Shown here: piece by piece, positions 44,340-51,178 of the stretch | Numbering within the stretch: position 1 is the first letter of the stretch | Layout of the letters: each line of letters opens with the position of its first letter | From: Natribaculum breve | GTDB lineage: Archaea > Halobacteriota > Halobacteria > Halobacteriales > Natrialbaceae | NCBI RefSeq assembly: GCF_023008585.1 | Contig: NZ_CP095390.1 | Span: forward strand, 930,001-994,000 | Length of the DNA stretch: 64,000 bases | Direction: 5' to 3' | The notes under the pieces: model-generated | Told to the model about the DNA's origin: nothing | The model's input: the letters and a program-made list of their open reading frames with translations, nothing else | Databases searched by the model: none | Position numbers and translations under genes: made by a program

Positions 44340-44687
44340 TCACTCCTCGAGGACGAGTCGATCGCCGACGGCGACGTTCGCCGTCGCACCCGCAGGGAGT
44401 TCGACGATCAGGTCGGCCTCCTCGCGGGCGTAGCCGCGCCAGGGTCGGAGCCGTTCGACCCGGCGGACGACGCCGTCGACGACCCAGACGACGTCGATAG
44501 GAAAGAAAACGAACAGCATGTGGACGTCGCGCGTTCTGGCCGTCGCGAAGCGAAAGGCCAGCGCGTAGTCGTCGGGGATCGACCGCCGGAACGTCAGGCC
44601 ACGGACCTGGCTCGCGAGCGAGTCGGCCGTCTCGACGTCCGTCGCCAGCACCTCGCGGTCGCCGTCCGGATCGCAGACGAGTCGCAC
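44340..44687 (-). CDS. DUF192 family protein
   Basis: 115 aa. Characteristic blocks: ADSLASQVRGLTFRRSIP, LAFRFATARTRDVHMLFVFFPIDVVWV and RPWRGYAREEADLIVELPAG. Soluble here (no signal peptide), compact beta fold. Function unknown. The gap 44688-44886 holds no gene that I can support. Confidence 0.9.
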   Translation of the reverse strand: MRLVCDPDGDREVLATDVETADSLASQVRGLTFRRSIPDDYALAFRFATARTRDVHMLFVFFPIDVVWVVDGVVRRVERLRPWRGYAREEADLIVELPAGATANVAVGDRLVLEE

Positions 44688-44886
44688 GGTCTCGGGTCAG
44701 TGCGGGCAAGTAAAAACGTTCCCGTCGGAGGGTCCCTCACCGTGCCCGCTACGTTAGGCTAGACGTGTATCAGTTCTCGGTAATCCTAGTCCGTTTTTCA
44801 ACACCTTATGATGAAAGAAAACCCTCGAAAATTTCGACGTCCGACATCTTCGACGGTTATTGTATAGATTCAACATTATAGATCAC

Positions 44887-45120
44887 CTATTCGTCACAAA
44901 TTGCCCCCCGAAGCTCTTTGTACAAATCAGGGTGGTATTCCTCTAGAATTTCGGCATCTTCCTCCAGTTCCTCAATTCTCTTTCGGATCCGACTCGCAGC
45001 CTCGTACCGCTTGCTGTCCGGCACGTCGGCTTCGCCAGTAATTCGTTCACGATCTGTCGCCGTCATGACGGCTCTGTATTGTCCCATATCTGGGTTTACG
45101 GGAACCACACACTTGGACAT
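44887..45120 (-). CDS. 77-aa accessory protein with a helical C-terminus
   Basis: From the ATG at 45120 (MSKCVVPVNPDMGQYRAVM). The C-terminal half is a charged helix ASRIRKRIEELEEDAEILEE followed by YHPDLYKELRGAICDE. The type is common in haloarchaeal plasmids and proviruses; function unknown. It is lower in GC than the flanking chromosome and starts just before a cluster of dyads that could be its operator, which suggests self-regulation as in an antitoxin-like gene (inference). Confidence 0.6.
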   Translation of the reverse strand: MSKCVVPVNPDMGQYRAVMTATDRERITGEADVPDSKRYEAASRIRKRIEELEEDAEILEEYHPDLYKELRGAICDE

Positions 45121-45149
45121 TAGCACCTATGGCCATGAGATTGGCTATG

Positions 45150-45175
45150 TAGCTAATGTTAGCTATAAAGCTAAC
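45150..45175. promoter_or_regulatory. Overlapping TAGCTAA dyads, probable operator
   Basis: Two overlapping perfect palindromes: tagctaa-tg-ttagcta (45150-45165) and gttagct-ataa-agctaac (45158-45175). A further tagctaa lies at 45200-45206. They sit between the divergent accessory gene (start 45120) and the cassette starting at 45285, so they may control both. Confidence 0.6.
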
Positions 45176-45284
45176 TTTTATGTGATGTGGTGAGCATAGT
45201 AGCTAATGTGGGGCGTGGGATACCGGTCAGAAGTTGGCCGGAGCGTGCTGGAGCACGCCCGACCGCGCTTCCAGACAAGGAAGC

Positions 45285-45497
45285 ATGCCAATGAAGACAT
45301 CCGGCGGACTTCAGCGTTCCGCCACGACGGACGAATCGACCGACAGATCCTGGGCCAAAGGTCTCACTCCCAAGTTCGGCAAGCACGGGAATACGACGGG
45401 CCACGACTACTTCCGCTGCACCAGTTGTGGCGTCGAAGCGATGCGCCGCCTTGGTCCCCGCGACAATGGATGTAACTGCGGCGAGGCACCACAATGA
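45285..45497 (+). CDS. Small zinc-ribbon protein, first gene of the HRAMP-like cassette
   Basis: 70 aa from the ATG at 45285 (MPMKTSGGLQRSATTDES). Two Cys pairs, FRCTSCGVEAM and GCNCGEAPQ, form one zinc ribbon. The central WAKGLTPKFGKHGNTTGHDY is a distinct block. Role unknown; nucleic-acid binding is plausible. Its stop overlaps the start of the next gene (ATGA, 45494-45497). Confidence 0.6.
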   Translation: MPMKTSGGLQRSATTDESTDRSWAKGLTPKFGKHGNTTGHDYFRCTSCGVEAMRRLGPRDNGCNCGEAPQ

Positions 45498-45808
45498 GTC
45501 TCCCCGAGCCGACGGACGTGATCGCGCCTCGTGAGGACGTCCCGTACTCGACGTTCGACTTCCTCACGCAAATGATGGAGGGCGCGTATCCCCACGGTAT
45601 CGCTCTCGAGTACCACGATTTGGTGCTGATCAGCCAGGTCGACGACGCCCAAATGACGAACGTCTGGTACGTCCACTCGGAGGACGGGTCGATGATCGAG
45701 TCACTGAATCTCGACGCCTTCCGGACGGCCACCGAACTCGAGGAGACGCTCGACGAGAGCGTGGCCTACGATCCAGCTGACCGTGAGGAGTGGGTGAACA
45801 GCCGATGA
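45494..45808 (+). CDS. 104-aa conserved accessory protein of the cassette
   Basis: Starts MSLPEPTDVIAPREDVPYST. Acidic and soluble, with a likely alpha/beta core (GIALEYHDLVLISQVDDAQM, TNVWYVHSEDGSMIES). No known catalytic motif. It overlaps both neighbours by four bases, so the three genes are co-translated. I do not recognise the family; the position between a Zn ribbon and a TnpB-like nuclease in an HRAMP-like cassette is the only functional hint. Confidence 0.6.
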   Translation: MSLPEPTDVIAPREDVPYSTFDFLTQMMEGAYPHGIALEYHDLVLISQVDDAQMTNVWYVHSEDGSMIESLNLDAFRTATELEETLDESVAYDPADREEWVNSR

Positions 45809-46464
45809 GCAGCACACCGCTCCCCGCGACGACTTCCCGAGACCGAACACTGGAACCCACGCCGGTCGGTGTGGATGTCGGGGTGAAGAATCTCGTCGCT
45901 GCGGCCCCAACAAACGGCGACTTGGAGGCGGCGCTGGTGATCGAGGGCGACCACGTTCGGAAGCGTCACGAAACCCTCGTCGAGGCGATGCAAGCACTCC
46001 AAGGCGCGAAATTCGACACCGCAGACGGGCAGACTCAGCTGTTCGCGGCACTCTGGCACCAGATCCGACCGCAGGTCTACGATGCCGCTGTCCGCGTCGT
46101 TCGCTACGCTCAGGGATTCTCCGCGCCAACGCTCGTGCTCGAGGACCTATCGTTCTGCGAGGCGACACTGTGGGAACGTCGGACGGCCGACGATGTCGGG
46201 ACGTGGTTGCTCCCGGCCCTCCAGCACGCGATTGCACTGAAAGCACAGGAGGTCGGAATTCCCGTGACGTATGTCAATCCGAAGTACACGACCCAGCAGT
46301 GCCACGTCTGTGGCTGTCTCGGTCGCCTCGAGAACGACACGCTGGAGTGTACAACTGAGGATTGCCCCGTCGGCACCGTGTGCCGCGACCGAAGTGCCGC
46401 TGTGAGTATCGCCCAGCGAGTTGACCGCGAAGGGATGACCGAGGTGATCGGTCATCATGATTGA
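45805..46464 (+). CDS. Compact RuvC-only TnpB-like nuclease
   Basis: 219 aa from the ATG at 45805. It carries the catalytic core of TnpB/Cas12-type RuvC nucleases without the N-terminal REC and wedge domains: RuvC-I PVGVDVGVKNLVAA (Asp ~24), RuvC-II LVLEDLSF (Glu ~114), the helix LLPALQHAIALKAQEVGIPVTYVNPKYTTQQC, a zinc ribbon CHVCG...CTTEDCP, and RuvC-III VCRDRSAAVSIAQ (Asp). All three acidic residues are kept, so it should be active. Length is about half that of an ordinary TnpB. It is co-translated with its neighbours rather than sitting in an IS605 element, so it looks recruited to the cassette. Confidence 0.75.
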   Translation: MSSTPLPATTSRDRTLEPTPVGVDVGVKNLVAAAPTNGDLEAALVIEGDHVRKRHETLVEAMQALQGAKFDTADGQTQLFAALWHQIRPQVYDAAVRVVRYAQGFSAPTLVLEDLSFCEATLWERRTADDVGTWLLPALQHAIALKAQEVGIPVTYVNPKYTTQQCHVCGCLGRLENDTLECTTEDCPVGTVCRDRSAAVSIAQRVDREGMTEVIGHHD

Positions 46465-46930
46465 GGACATCGACCGCGACGTGTTCGTCCGGATTCAGAC
46501 CGATCTACTTGTGGTCGGCGACAGCATCATGACCGATCGACATCACGCCAGCAACGGTAATTACGAGGACGACGACCCACAGAACCAGATCGGCGGGATC
46601 ATTCCGGCGTTCCCGCTCTCTGGCTGGCTACGCCATGGGATGGAAGAGATCGTCCAGGAGTACGGCGGCACCGCCTGCCATCCCGGTGAGGCGAACGCGA
46701 ACTTTCGCAAGGATGGCGTCTACGGTCGCGATCTCGAGGTTGGCTACCACGAGAAGGGCGCGTGTACCGACGATCCGAAGGAAGACGACGGGTGTGTCAT
46801 CTTCGATCTCTTCGGTGGCTTCGGCGGCGTTCCCGGCAAGGTGATGCGCCGTCCGATCAAGTTCAATCCAGTCCGCAACAGCGTGGACTACACGCGCGGG
46901 CAAGCTGAAGGCCACTACCGACGGCTGATA
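46457..46930 (+). pseudogene. Cas7/RAMP-like (HRAMP) gene truncated by an IS630-type insertion
   Basis: Begins with ATG at 46457 (MIEDIDRDVFVRIQTDLLV), overlapping the previous gene by 8 bases. The 158 codons left contain RAMP-like blocks: IGGIIPAFPLSGWLRHGMEEI (compare the IPgsSLrGalR motif of Cas7) and CVIFDLFGGFGGVPGKV (compare the FGs glycine loop). I read this as the diverged Cas7 of the haloarchaeal HRAMP systems, which also have a Cas5-like gene, a conserved unknown and assorted nucleases but no CRISPR array. The rest of the protein is lost at the IS (frame continues artificially to 47080). Assignment is by motif reading only. Confidence 0.6.
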
Positions 46931-46973
46931 CTGTCAGCCAAAAATATTTCAAAGAAAAGCACGTTACTCCGAT

Positions 46974-47519
46974 ATGACCTCTCTCGACAACGTCTCTACC
47001 GAAGACCTCCGCCAGGCCTTGGCGGAGGTCGAGGGAAAAAAGCCATCACAACGGCTCATGGCGGCGATCAATTACCTTGAAGAAGACGGTGCAACGCTAC
47101 AAGAGGTCGCTGAACGCTATGGATACACTGCTGGCTGGCTCTCGCGGTGGCTTGATCGACTCGAACGGCTCGCCGACGAGCCGTTCGAGGAGGTCGTCTA
47201 CGACGAGCACCGTTCAGGAAGGCCCTCAAAACTCTCCGACAAAGAGCATGAACAGTTCGTTGAAGCGCTTCACAAGTCTCCAGAGGAAGTTGGACTTGAC
47301 GCGCCTGCGTGGTCCGTTCCACTAGCTCGTCACTATCTCGCCGAGGAATTCGACGTTGAGTACAGTGAGCGTCACGTTCGACGATTGATGACCGAGGCCG
47401 GGCTGTCCTGGAAGACAGCCCGGCCGGAGTTTCACAAATCCGATGAGAGAGCACAGGAAGCATGGCAAGACGGGTTCAAAAAAAGCGCGACAACCTGGAC
47501 GACGAATACACGATCTTAG
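46974..47519 (+). CDS. IS630 transposase, frame A (DNA-binding part)
   Basis: 181 aa (MTSLDNVSTEDLRQALAEV). The helix-turn-helix LQEVAERYGYTAGWLSRWLDRLE is followed by a linker RSGRPSKLSDKEHEQF and a second HTH-like region SERHVRRLMTEAGLSWKTARP. It shares 47462-47519 with frame B, which is in the -1 frame. A run of seven A's (47478-47484) at the junction is a likely slippage site to make the full transposase. Confidence 0.8.
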   Translation: MTSLDNVSTEDLRQALAEVEGKKPSQRLMAAINYLEEDGATLQEVAERYGYTAGWLSRWLDRLERLADEPFEEVVYDEHRSGRPSKLSDKEHEQFVEALHKSPEEVGLDAPAWSVPLARHYLAEEFDVEYSERHVRRLMTEAGLSWKTARPEFHKSDERAQEAWQDGFKKSATTWTTNTRS

Positions 47520-47995
47520 CCATTGATCAGACGCGACAGGTTCTCTCGACACTGATTCACGCATGGTTTCCCAAGGGTGAGCGCCCGTCACTCCCGGTGA
47601 CGGGCGCGTGGGACAGCATCAAACTTCTCGGTGCAGTCAGCGATACTGATGAGACGTTCTTTCTCCCCTGCGAAGAGAACTTCAACAGCGACACGACGAT
47701 TCGTTTTCTGGACGCTCTCCAGACCGAGTTCGGCGAGAAAATCTGCGTTGTCCTCGACAACGCCTCGTATTTCACGGCGAACAGAGTCCAAGAGTTCGTT
47801 GAAGGTACTCCGATCGAACTGTGTTACCTTCCGCGGGGTTCACCAGAGCTGAACCCCGCGGAAGAGTGCTGGCGACAACTCGATCAATCACTCGGCAACC
47901 GCCTATTCGAAACGCTTGACGAACTTCGTGATGCTGCTCTCTGTGCACTGGACGAGATCAACGTGCCAGATGTCTTTACGTACTTATGTCCGTGA
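47462..47995 (+). CDS. IS630 transposase, frame B (DDE catalytic part)
   Basis: 177 aa. The DDE triad is visible: ILAIDQTRQVL (first Asp), CVVLDNASYFTANRVQEF (second Asp) and SPELNPAEECWRQL (Glu). It would normally be expressed as a fusion with frame A through a -1 shift at the A7 run. The TGA is at 47993-47995, just before the right end of the element. Confidence 0.8.
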   Translation: MARRVQKKRDNLDDEYTILAIDQTRQVLSTLIHAWFPKGERPSLPVTGAWDSIKLLGAVSDTDETFFLPCEENFNSDTTIRFLDALQTEFGEKICVVLDNASYFTANRVQEFVEGTPIELCYLPRGSPELNPAEECWRQLDQSLGNRLFETLDELRDAALCALDEINVPDVFTYLCP

Positions 47996-47998
47996 GTA

Positions 47999-48378
47999 TA
48001 AGTGAGGCTGATTCAAGCAGTCAGTGTCCTGAGTGTGGAAGTCGTGATGTGGGTCGGGATGGTGACTCGTTCCGGTGCCATGACTGCGAATTAGATGCAC
48101 ATAGTGACGTAGTAGGGGCGTGGAACGTATTGCGGTCGGAAGTTGGGCCGATGGCACGGCCTGCCGCCCTCTCCGCTGAACGCGATAGGGACGCACCCGA
48201 ATCAGGGGCGTACTGGGAGTGGAATGGGCATGACTGGATACCCGCGAGTTTTGGGGAACAGTCATGTCCAGGTGACCAAACCAGCGTCGGCAAACCCGCA
48301 AGTTCACAGCCGGGGTAGTCTGCTGGCCGGATTGCCCACGGAGGAATCCCACGGCTTCAGCCGTGTGGAGGATGTCAA
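47999..48378 (+). mobile_element. Remnant of an IS605/IS1341-type TnpB gene with its right end
   Basis: The frame to 48318 gives the C-terminal zinc ribbon (QCPECGSRDVGRDG, RCHDCELDAHSDVVGAWNVL) and the tail EVGPMARPAALSAERDRDAP and WNGHDWIPASFGEQS, a well-known haloarchaeal TnpB end. The nuclease core upstream is missing, cut off at the IS630. Downstream a hairpin cccacggcttcagccgtgtgg (48348-48368, printed here as ends only) and gatgtcaa (48371-48378) match the right end of such elements, where the guide (reRNA) scaffold is encoded. Confidence 0.65.
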
Positions 48379-48689
48379 GACCGGTCAGCGCTCGAGTATC
48401 CTCGAGGAGCGATCCGGGGATTGTCTTCGAGGAAGTAACGGATACTGGCGCTGGTGAATCGTACGACAGCCCCGACTTGAGCCGTCGCGATCAGGGAGTC
48501 GAAGCGGGAAACGGCGGATGCTCGCCGTCCGAAATCTCTCGCCTCACCGGGAAAGCTGTGACGGTGGCTGAAAATCCAAGTGGATGGCACACCGCCCGCG
48601 ACGGCGTCGTCGCGGCTTCGCCTCCTGTCACCGTCCCGATCCGGCCCGCTTCGAAACCCACAAGCGATGGGGAACCGAACCCGCGGGCA
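48379..48689. other. Gap between the island and the RNA methyltransferase gene
   Basis: About 310 bases with no supported gene. A short minus-strand frame near 48375-48520 (DSLIATA...SASIRYF) faintly resembles the end of a PIN-domain toxin, too weak to call. The methyltransferase promoter must lie near its right end. Confidence 0.4.
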
Positions 48690-49598
48690 ATGGAGCCACT
48701 CGAGCGGTACCGACCGATCGTCGACGACTTCGAGGCCTTCCTCGAGGCGTGTCGGCGACCGCTCGGCAACGCCGTCCGCGTGAACACGATCAAGGCGAGC
48801 GTCGAGCGGGCGACGGCCACGCTGGACGAGGAGGGCGTCGAGTACGAGCAGGCGGCGTGGAACCCGCGGGTCCTGCGTCTCGAGACCGACTCGCCGGGGT
48901 CGACCTGGGCGTCGTACCACGGGTTCACGCACGGACAGGAGGAGGTGTCGGCGGTGCCGCCGGTCGTCCTCGACCCCGAGCCAGGCGACCGGGTCTGGGA
49001 CGCCTGTGCCGCTCCGGGCGGGAAGACGACCCAGCTCGCGGCGCTGATGGACGACCGGGGAACCGTCGTGGGCAACGACAGCAACCTCGGGCGACTCTCG
49101 GCGCTGCGGTTCAACGCCGAACGCCTCGGTGCGACCTCGATCGCGGTGACCAACCAGGACGCGCGCAACTTCTCGATGAAGCCCCTCGCGTTCGACGAGT
49201 TCGACCGGTCGCTCGTTGACGCGCCGTGTTCCTGCGAGGGAACGATCCGGAAGAACCCCGACGCGCTCTGTGACTGGTCGGTCGATCACGTCCAGTCCGT
49301 CTCGGGTATCCAGAAGGGGATCCTTCGGCGGGCGGTCCAGGCCACCCGCGAGGGCGGTACCGTCGTCTACTCGACTTGCACGTTCGCTCCCGAGGAGAAC
49401 GAGGCCGTCGTCGACTACGTCCTCGAGGAGGAGGACTGTCGCGTCGTCGACGCCGACGCCGACCTCGAGTACGCGCCCGGACTCACCGAGTGGGACGACG
49501 AGGCGTACGACCCGAGCCTCGAGCGGGCGATGAGAATCTACCCACACCACAACGACACGGGCGGCTTCTTCGTCGCGAAACTGGAGGTGACCGCCTGA
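48690..49598 (+). CDS. RsmB/NOP-family RNA (cytosine-5) methyltransferase
   Basis: 302 aa from the ATG at 48690 (MEPLERYRPIVDDFEAF). SAM-dependent m5C methylation of tRNA or rRNA. SAM motif I VWDACAAPGGKTTQLA (~105), the proline-Cys motif VDAPCSCEGTIRKNP (~168) and the nucleophile motif VYSTCTFAPEENEAVV (~221) are present. The N-terminal region resembles the RNA-binding part of NOP2/Sun proteins. The stop and the next ATG overlap by one base (TGATG). Confidence 0.9.
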   Translation: MEPLERYRPIVDDFEAFLEACRRPLGNAVRVNTIKASVERATATLDEEGVEYEQAAWNPRVLRLETDSPGSTWASYHGFTHGQEEVSAVPPVVLDPEPGDRVWDACAAPGGKTTQLAALMDDRGTVVGNDSNLGRLSALRFNAERLGATSIAVTNQDARNFSMKPLAFDEFDRSLVDAPCSCEGTIRKNPDALCDWSVDHVQSVSGIQKGILRRAVQATREGGTVVYSTCTFAPEENEAVVDYVLEEEDCRVVDADADLEYAPGLTEWDDEAYDPSLERAMRIYPHHNDTGGFFVAKLEVTA

Positions 49599-50134
49599 TG
49601 GCGGACGACGCGGAGGACCTCGAGGAGAACGTCGGCCAGCGCTTCGATCGGCTGCCGGCGACGACCGCCGAGCGGACCGTCGAGGGGCGGGTGAGTCGCG
49701 CGGAGGTCCTCGAGTACTTCGAGGATCGGTTCGGCATTCCGCCCGCGACCTTCGACGACCACACGTTCTGGGAGAAAGGAGCCGGAAAGATCTGGATCTA
49801 CGCGGGCGAGTCGCCGTCGCCGGTCGAACTCGAGGCGCTCGGGATGACCTGTCTCCGGACGCGCCAGGAACACTGGAAGCCGACGACCGACTTCGTCCAG
49901 CGCTTCGGCCGGCACGCGACCGACTGCGTGATCGACCTGACCCACGAGCAGGCGCGGCGGTTCGTCGCCGGCGAGGACCAGGACCTCGAGTGGGACGGCG
50001 ACTGGGGGTACCTGATCGCCGCCCACAGGGTCGCAGGCGAGTGCGAACCGCTCGGTGTCGGACTCTACCTCCACGGCGAGTTGCGCTCGCTGGTGCCGAA
50101 AGGGAGACGGCGCGACCTCGACGGTCGGACGTAG
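49598..50134 (+). CDS. PUA-like partner of the RNA methyltransferase
   Basis: 178 aa from the ATG at 49598 (MADDAEDLEENVGQRFD). The N-terminal half has an FDDHTFWEKGAGKIWIYAGE block; the C-terminal half is PUA-like (DWGYLIAAHRVAGECEPLGVGLYLHGELRSLVPKG). In bacteria the equivalent C-terminal domains are fused to RsmF methyltransferases; here they are a separate gene translated with the enzyme, so the pair is probably a split RsmF-like unit (inference). Confidence 0.75.
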   Translation: MADDAEDLEENVGQRFDRLPATTAERTVEGRVSRAEVLEYFEDRFGIPPATFDDHTFWEKGAGKIWIYAGESPSPVELEALGMTCLRTRQEHWKPTTDFVQRFGRHATDCVIDLTHEQARRFVAGEDQDLEWDGDWGYLIAAHRVAGECEPLGVGLYLHGELRSLVPKGRRRDLDGRT

Positions 50135-50197
50135 CGGATCGGTCCGACGGAACGTCGCCACAGGGTATCTTGTACGTCGACGTCGTACCGTCGTGAC

Positions 50198-51091
50198 ATG
50201 AACCGATCCATCGAGTCGGTCCTGATCCCCACCGACGGGAGCGAGGGCGCACTCGCCGGTGCGAGGCGGGGGATCGACCTCGCGAGTACGGTCGACGCCG
50301 ACGTCCACGTCCTCTCGGTCGTCGACGTGACTCACGCCGCCGAAGCCCTCGAGTTCGACGGTGACGGGCAGTCGCCGCTCGAGCGCGAGGCCGAGCGAGC
50401 GGTCGACGCGGTCGCGGCGCTCGCCCGGGACGCGGGCGTCGACGCCACCACGGCACTCGAGCGCGGCGTTCCGTTCGAGATCATCGGCGCGTACGCCGAC
50501 GAGCACGACGTCGACGTCGTCGCGATGGGGACGAAAGGCCGGACGGGCCTCGAGCGGGTCCTGCTCGGCAGCGTCACCGAGAACGTCCTCCGGACGACGA
50601 GTTCGCCGGTGCTCGCGGTCCCGCCGGCGGCGGGCGACGCGCCGGCAGGCGGCTACGACTACGACGACGTTCTGTTGCCGACCGACGGGAGCGAGACGGC
50701 AGCGGTCGCAGTCGAGTGGGGCGTCACGCTGGCGGACGCGTTCGACGCGATGGTCCACGCGCTGTACTCGGCCGACACGAGTCGGCTGGTGAGCGGCGAG
50801 GGAGCAGACGAGATCTTCGAGGCGCTCGAGTTACGGGGGAAGGGTGCGCTCGCGACGGTGCGAGAGCGCGCGCTCGAGGCGGACGTCAGCGTCACGGGAA
50901 CGGTGGCCAGCGGGCCCCCGTCGCGGGTGATCCTGACGTACGTCGAGGACGAAGACGTCGACCTCGTCGTGATGGGCACTCACGGCCGGTCGGGCGTCAA
51001 GCAACACCTCCTCGGGAGCGTCACCGAGAACGTCGTCCGCAGCGCCACCGTGCCCGTATTCTGCGTGCCGATGGCCGACGGAGAGCCCTAA
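50198..51091 (+). CDS. Tandem-domain universal stress protein
   Basis: 297 aa with two UspA domains (~1-145 and ~150-290). Both carry the nucleotide loop: GTKGRTGLERVLLGSVTENV and GTHGRSGVKQHLLGSVTENV, matching the G-2x-G-9x-G-S/T pattern, so ATP binding is likely. Start MNRSIESVLIPTDGSEGA. Monocistronic. Differs from the other Usp genes in this window by keeping both loops intact. Confidence 0.9.
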   Translation: MNRSIESVLIPTDGSEGALAGARRGIDLASTVDADVHVLSVVDVTHAAEALEFDGDGQSPLEREAERAVDAVAALARDAGVDATTALERGVPFEIIGAYADEHDVDVVAMGTKGRTGLERVLLGSVTENVLRTTSSPVLAVPPAAGDAPAGGYDYDDVLLPTDGSETAAVAVEWGVTLADAFDAMVHALYSADTSRLVSGEGADEIFEALELRGKGALATVRERALEADVSVTGTVASGPPSRVILTYVEDEDVDLVVMGTHGRSGVKQHLLGSVTENVVRSATVPVFCVPMADGEP

Positions 51092-51178
51092 TCGGCCGCG
51101 ACAATCCCATCAGATACGTTGGACGTCCATCAAGTGTTTTGCCCCGGTAGCACGTACCATAGCACTCGAGGGATCGAA

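Larger units (their letters stand above)
46931..47996 (+). mobile_element. IS630-family insertion sequence
   Basis: About 1066 bp between two TA dinucleotides (46929-46930 and 47997-47998), the expected IS630 target. Weak terminal inverted repeats (ctgtcagcca... and ctcacggaca...) match at about 10 of 16 positions. It holds two overlapping transposase frames. Its left flank is the Cas7-like gene; its right flank is a TnpB remnant, so the two sides no longer belong to one gene. Confidence 0.75.

Noticed and set aside
45285-48378. A complete type IV or other CRISPR-Cas system
   Set aside because: No CRISPR array, no Cas5, no Csf1-like large subunit and no DinG helicase are present; the Cas7-like gene is truncated. 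Only a remnant of an array-less derived system can be supported.
48375-48520. PIN-domain (VapC-like) toxin remnant on the minus strand
   Set aside because: Only a short similarity (DSLIATA and SIRYF) is visible; none of the PIN acidic residues can be placed, so the match may be chance.
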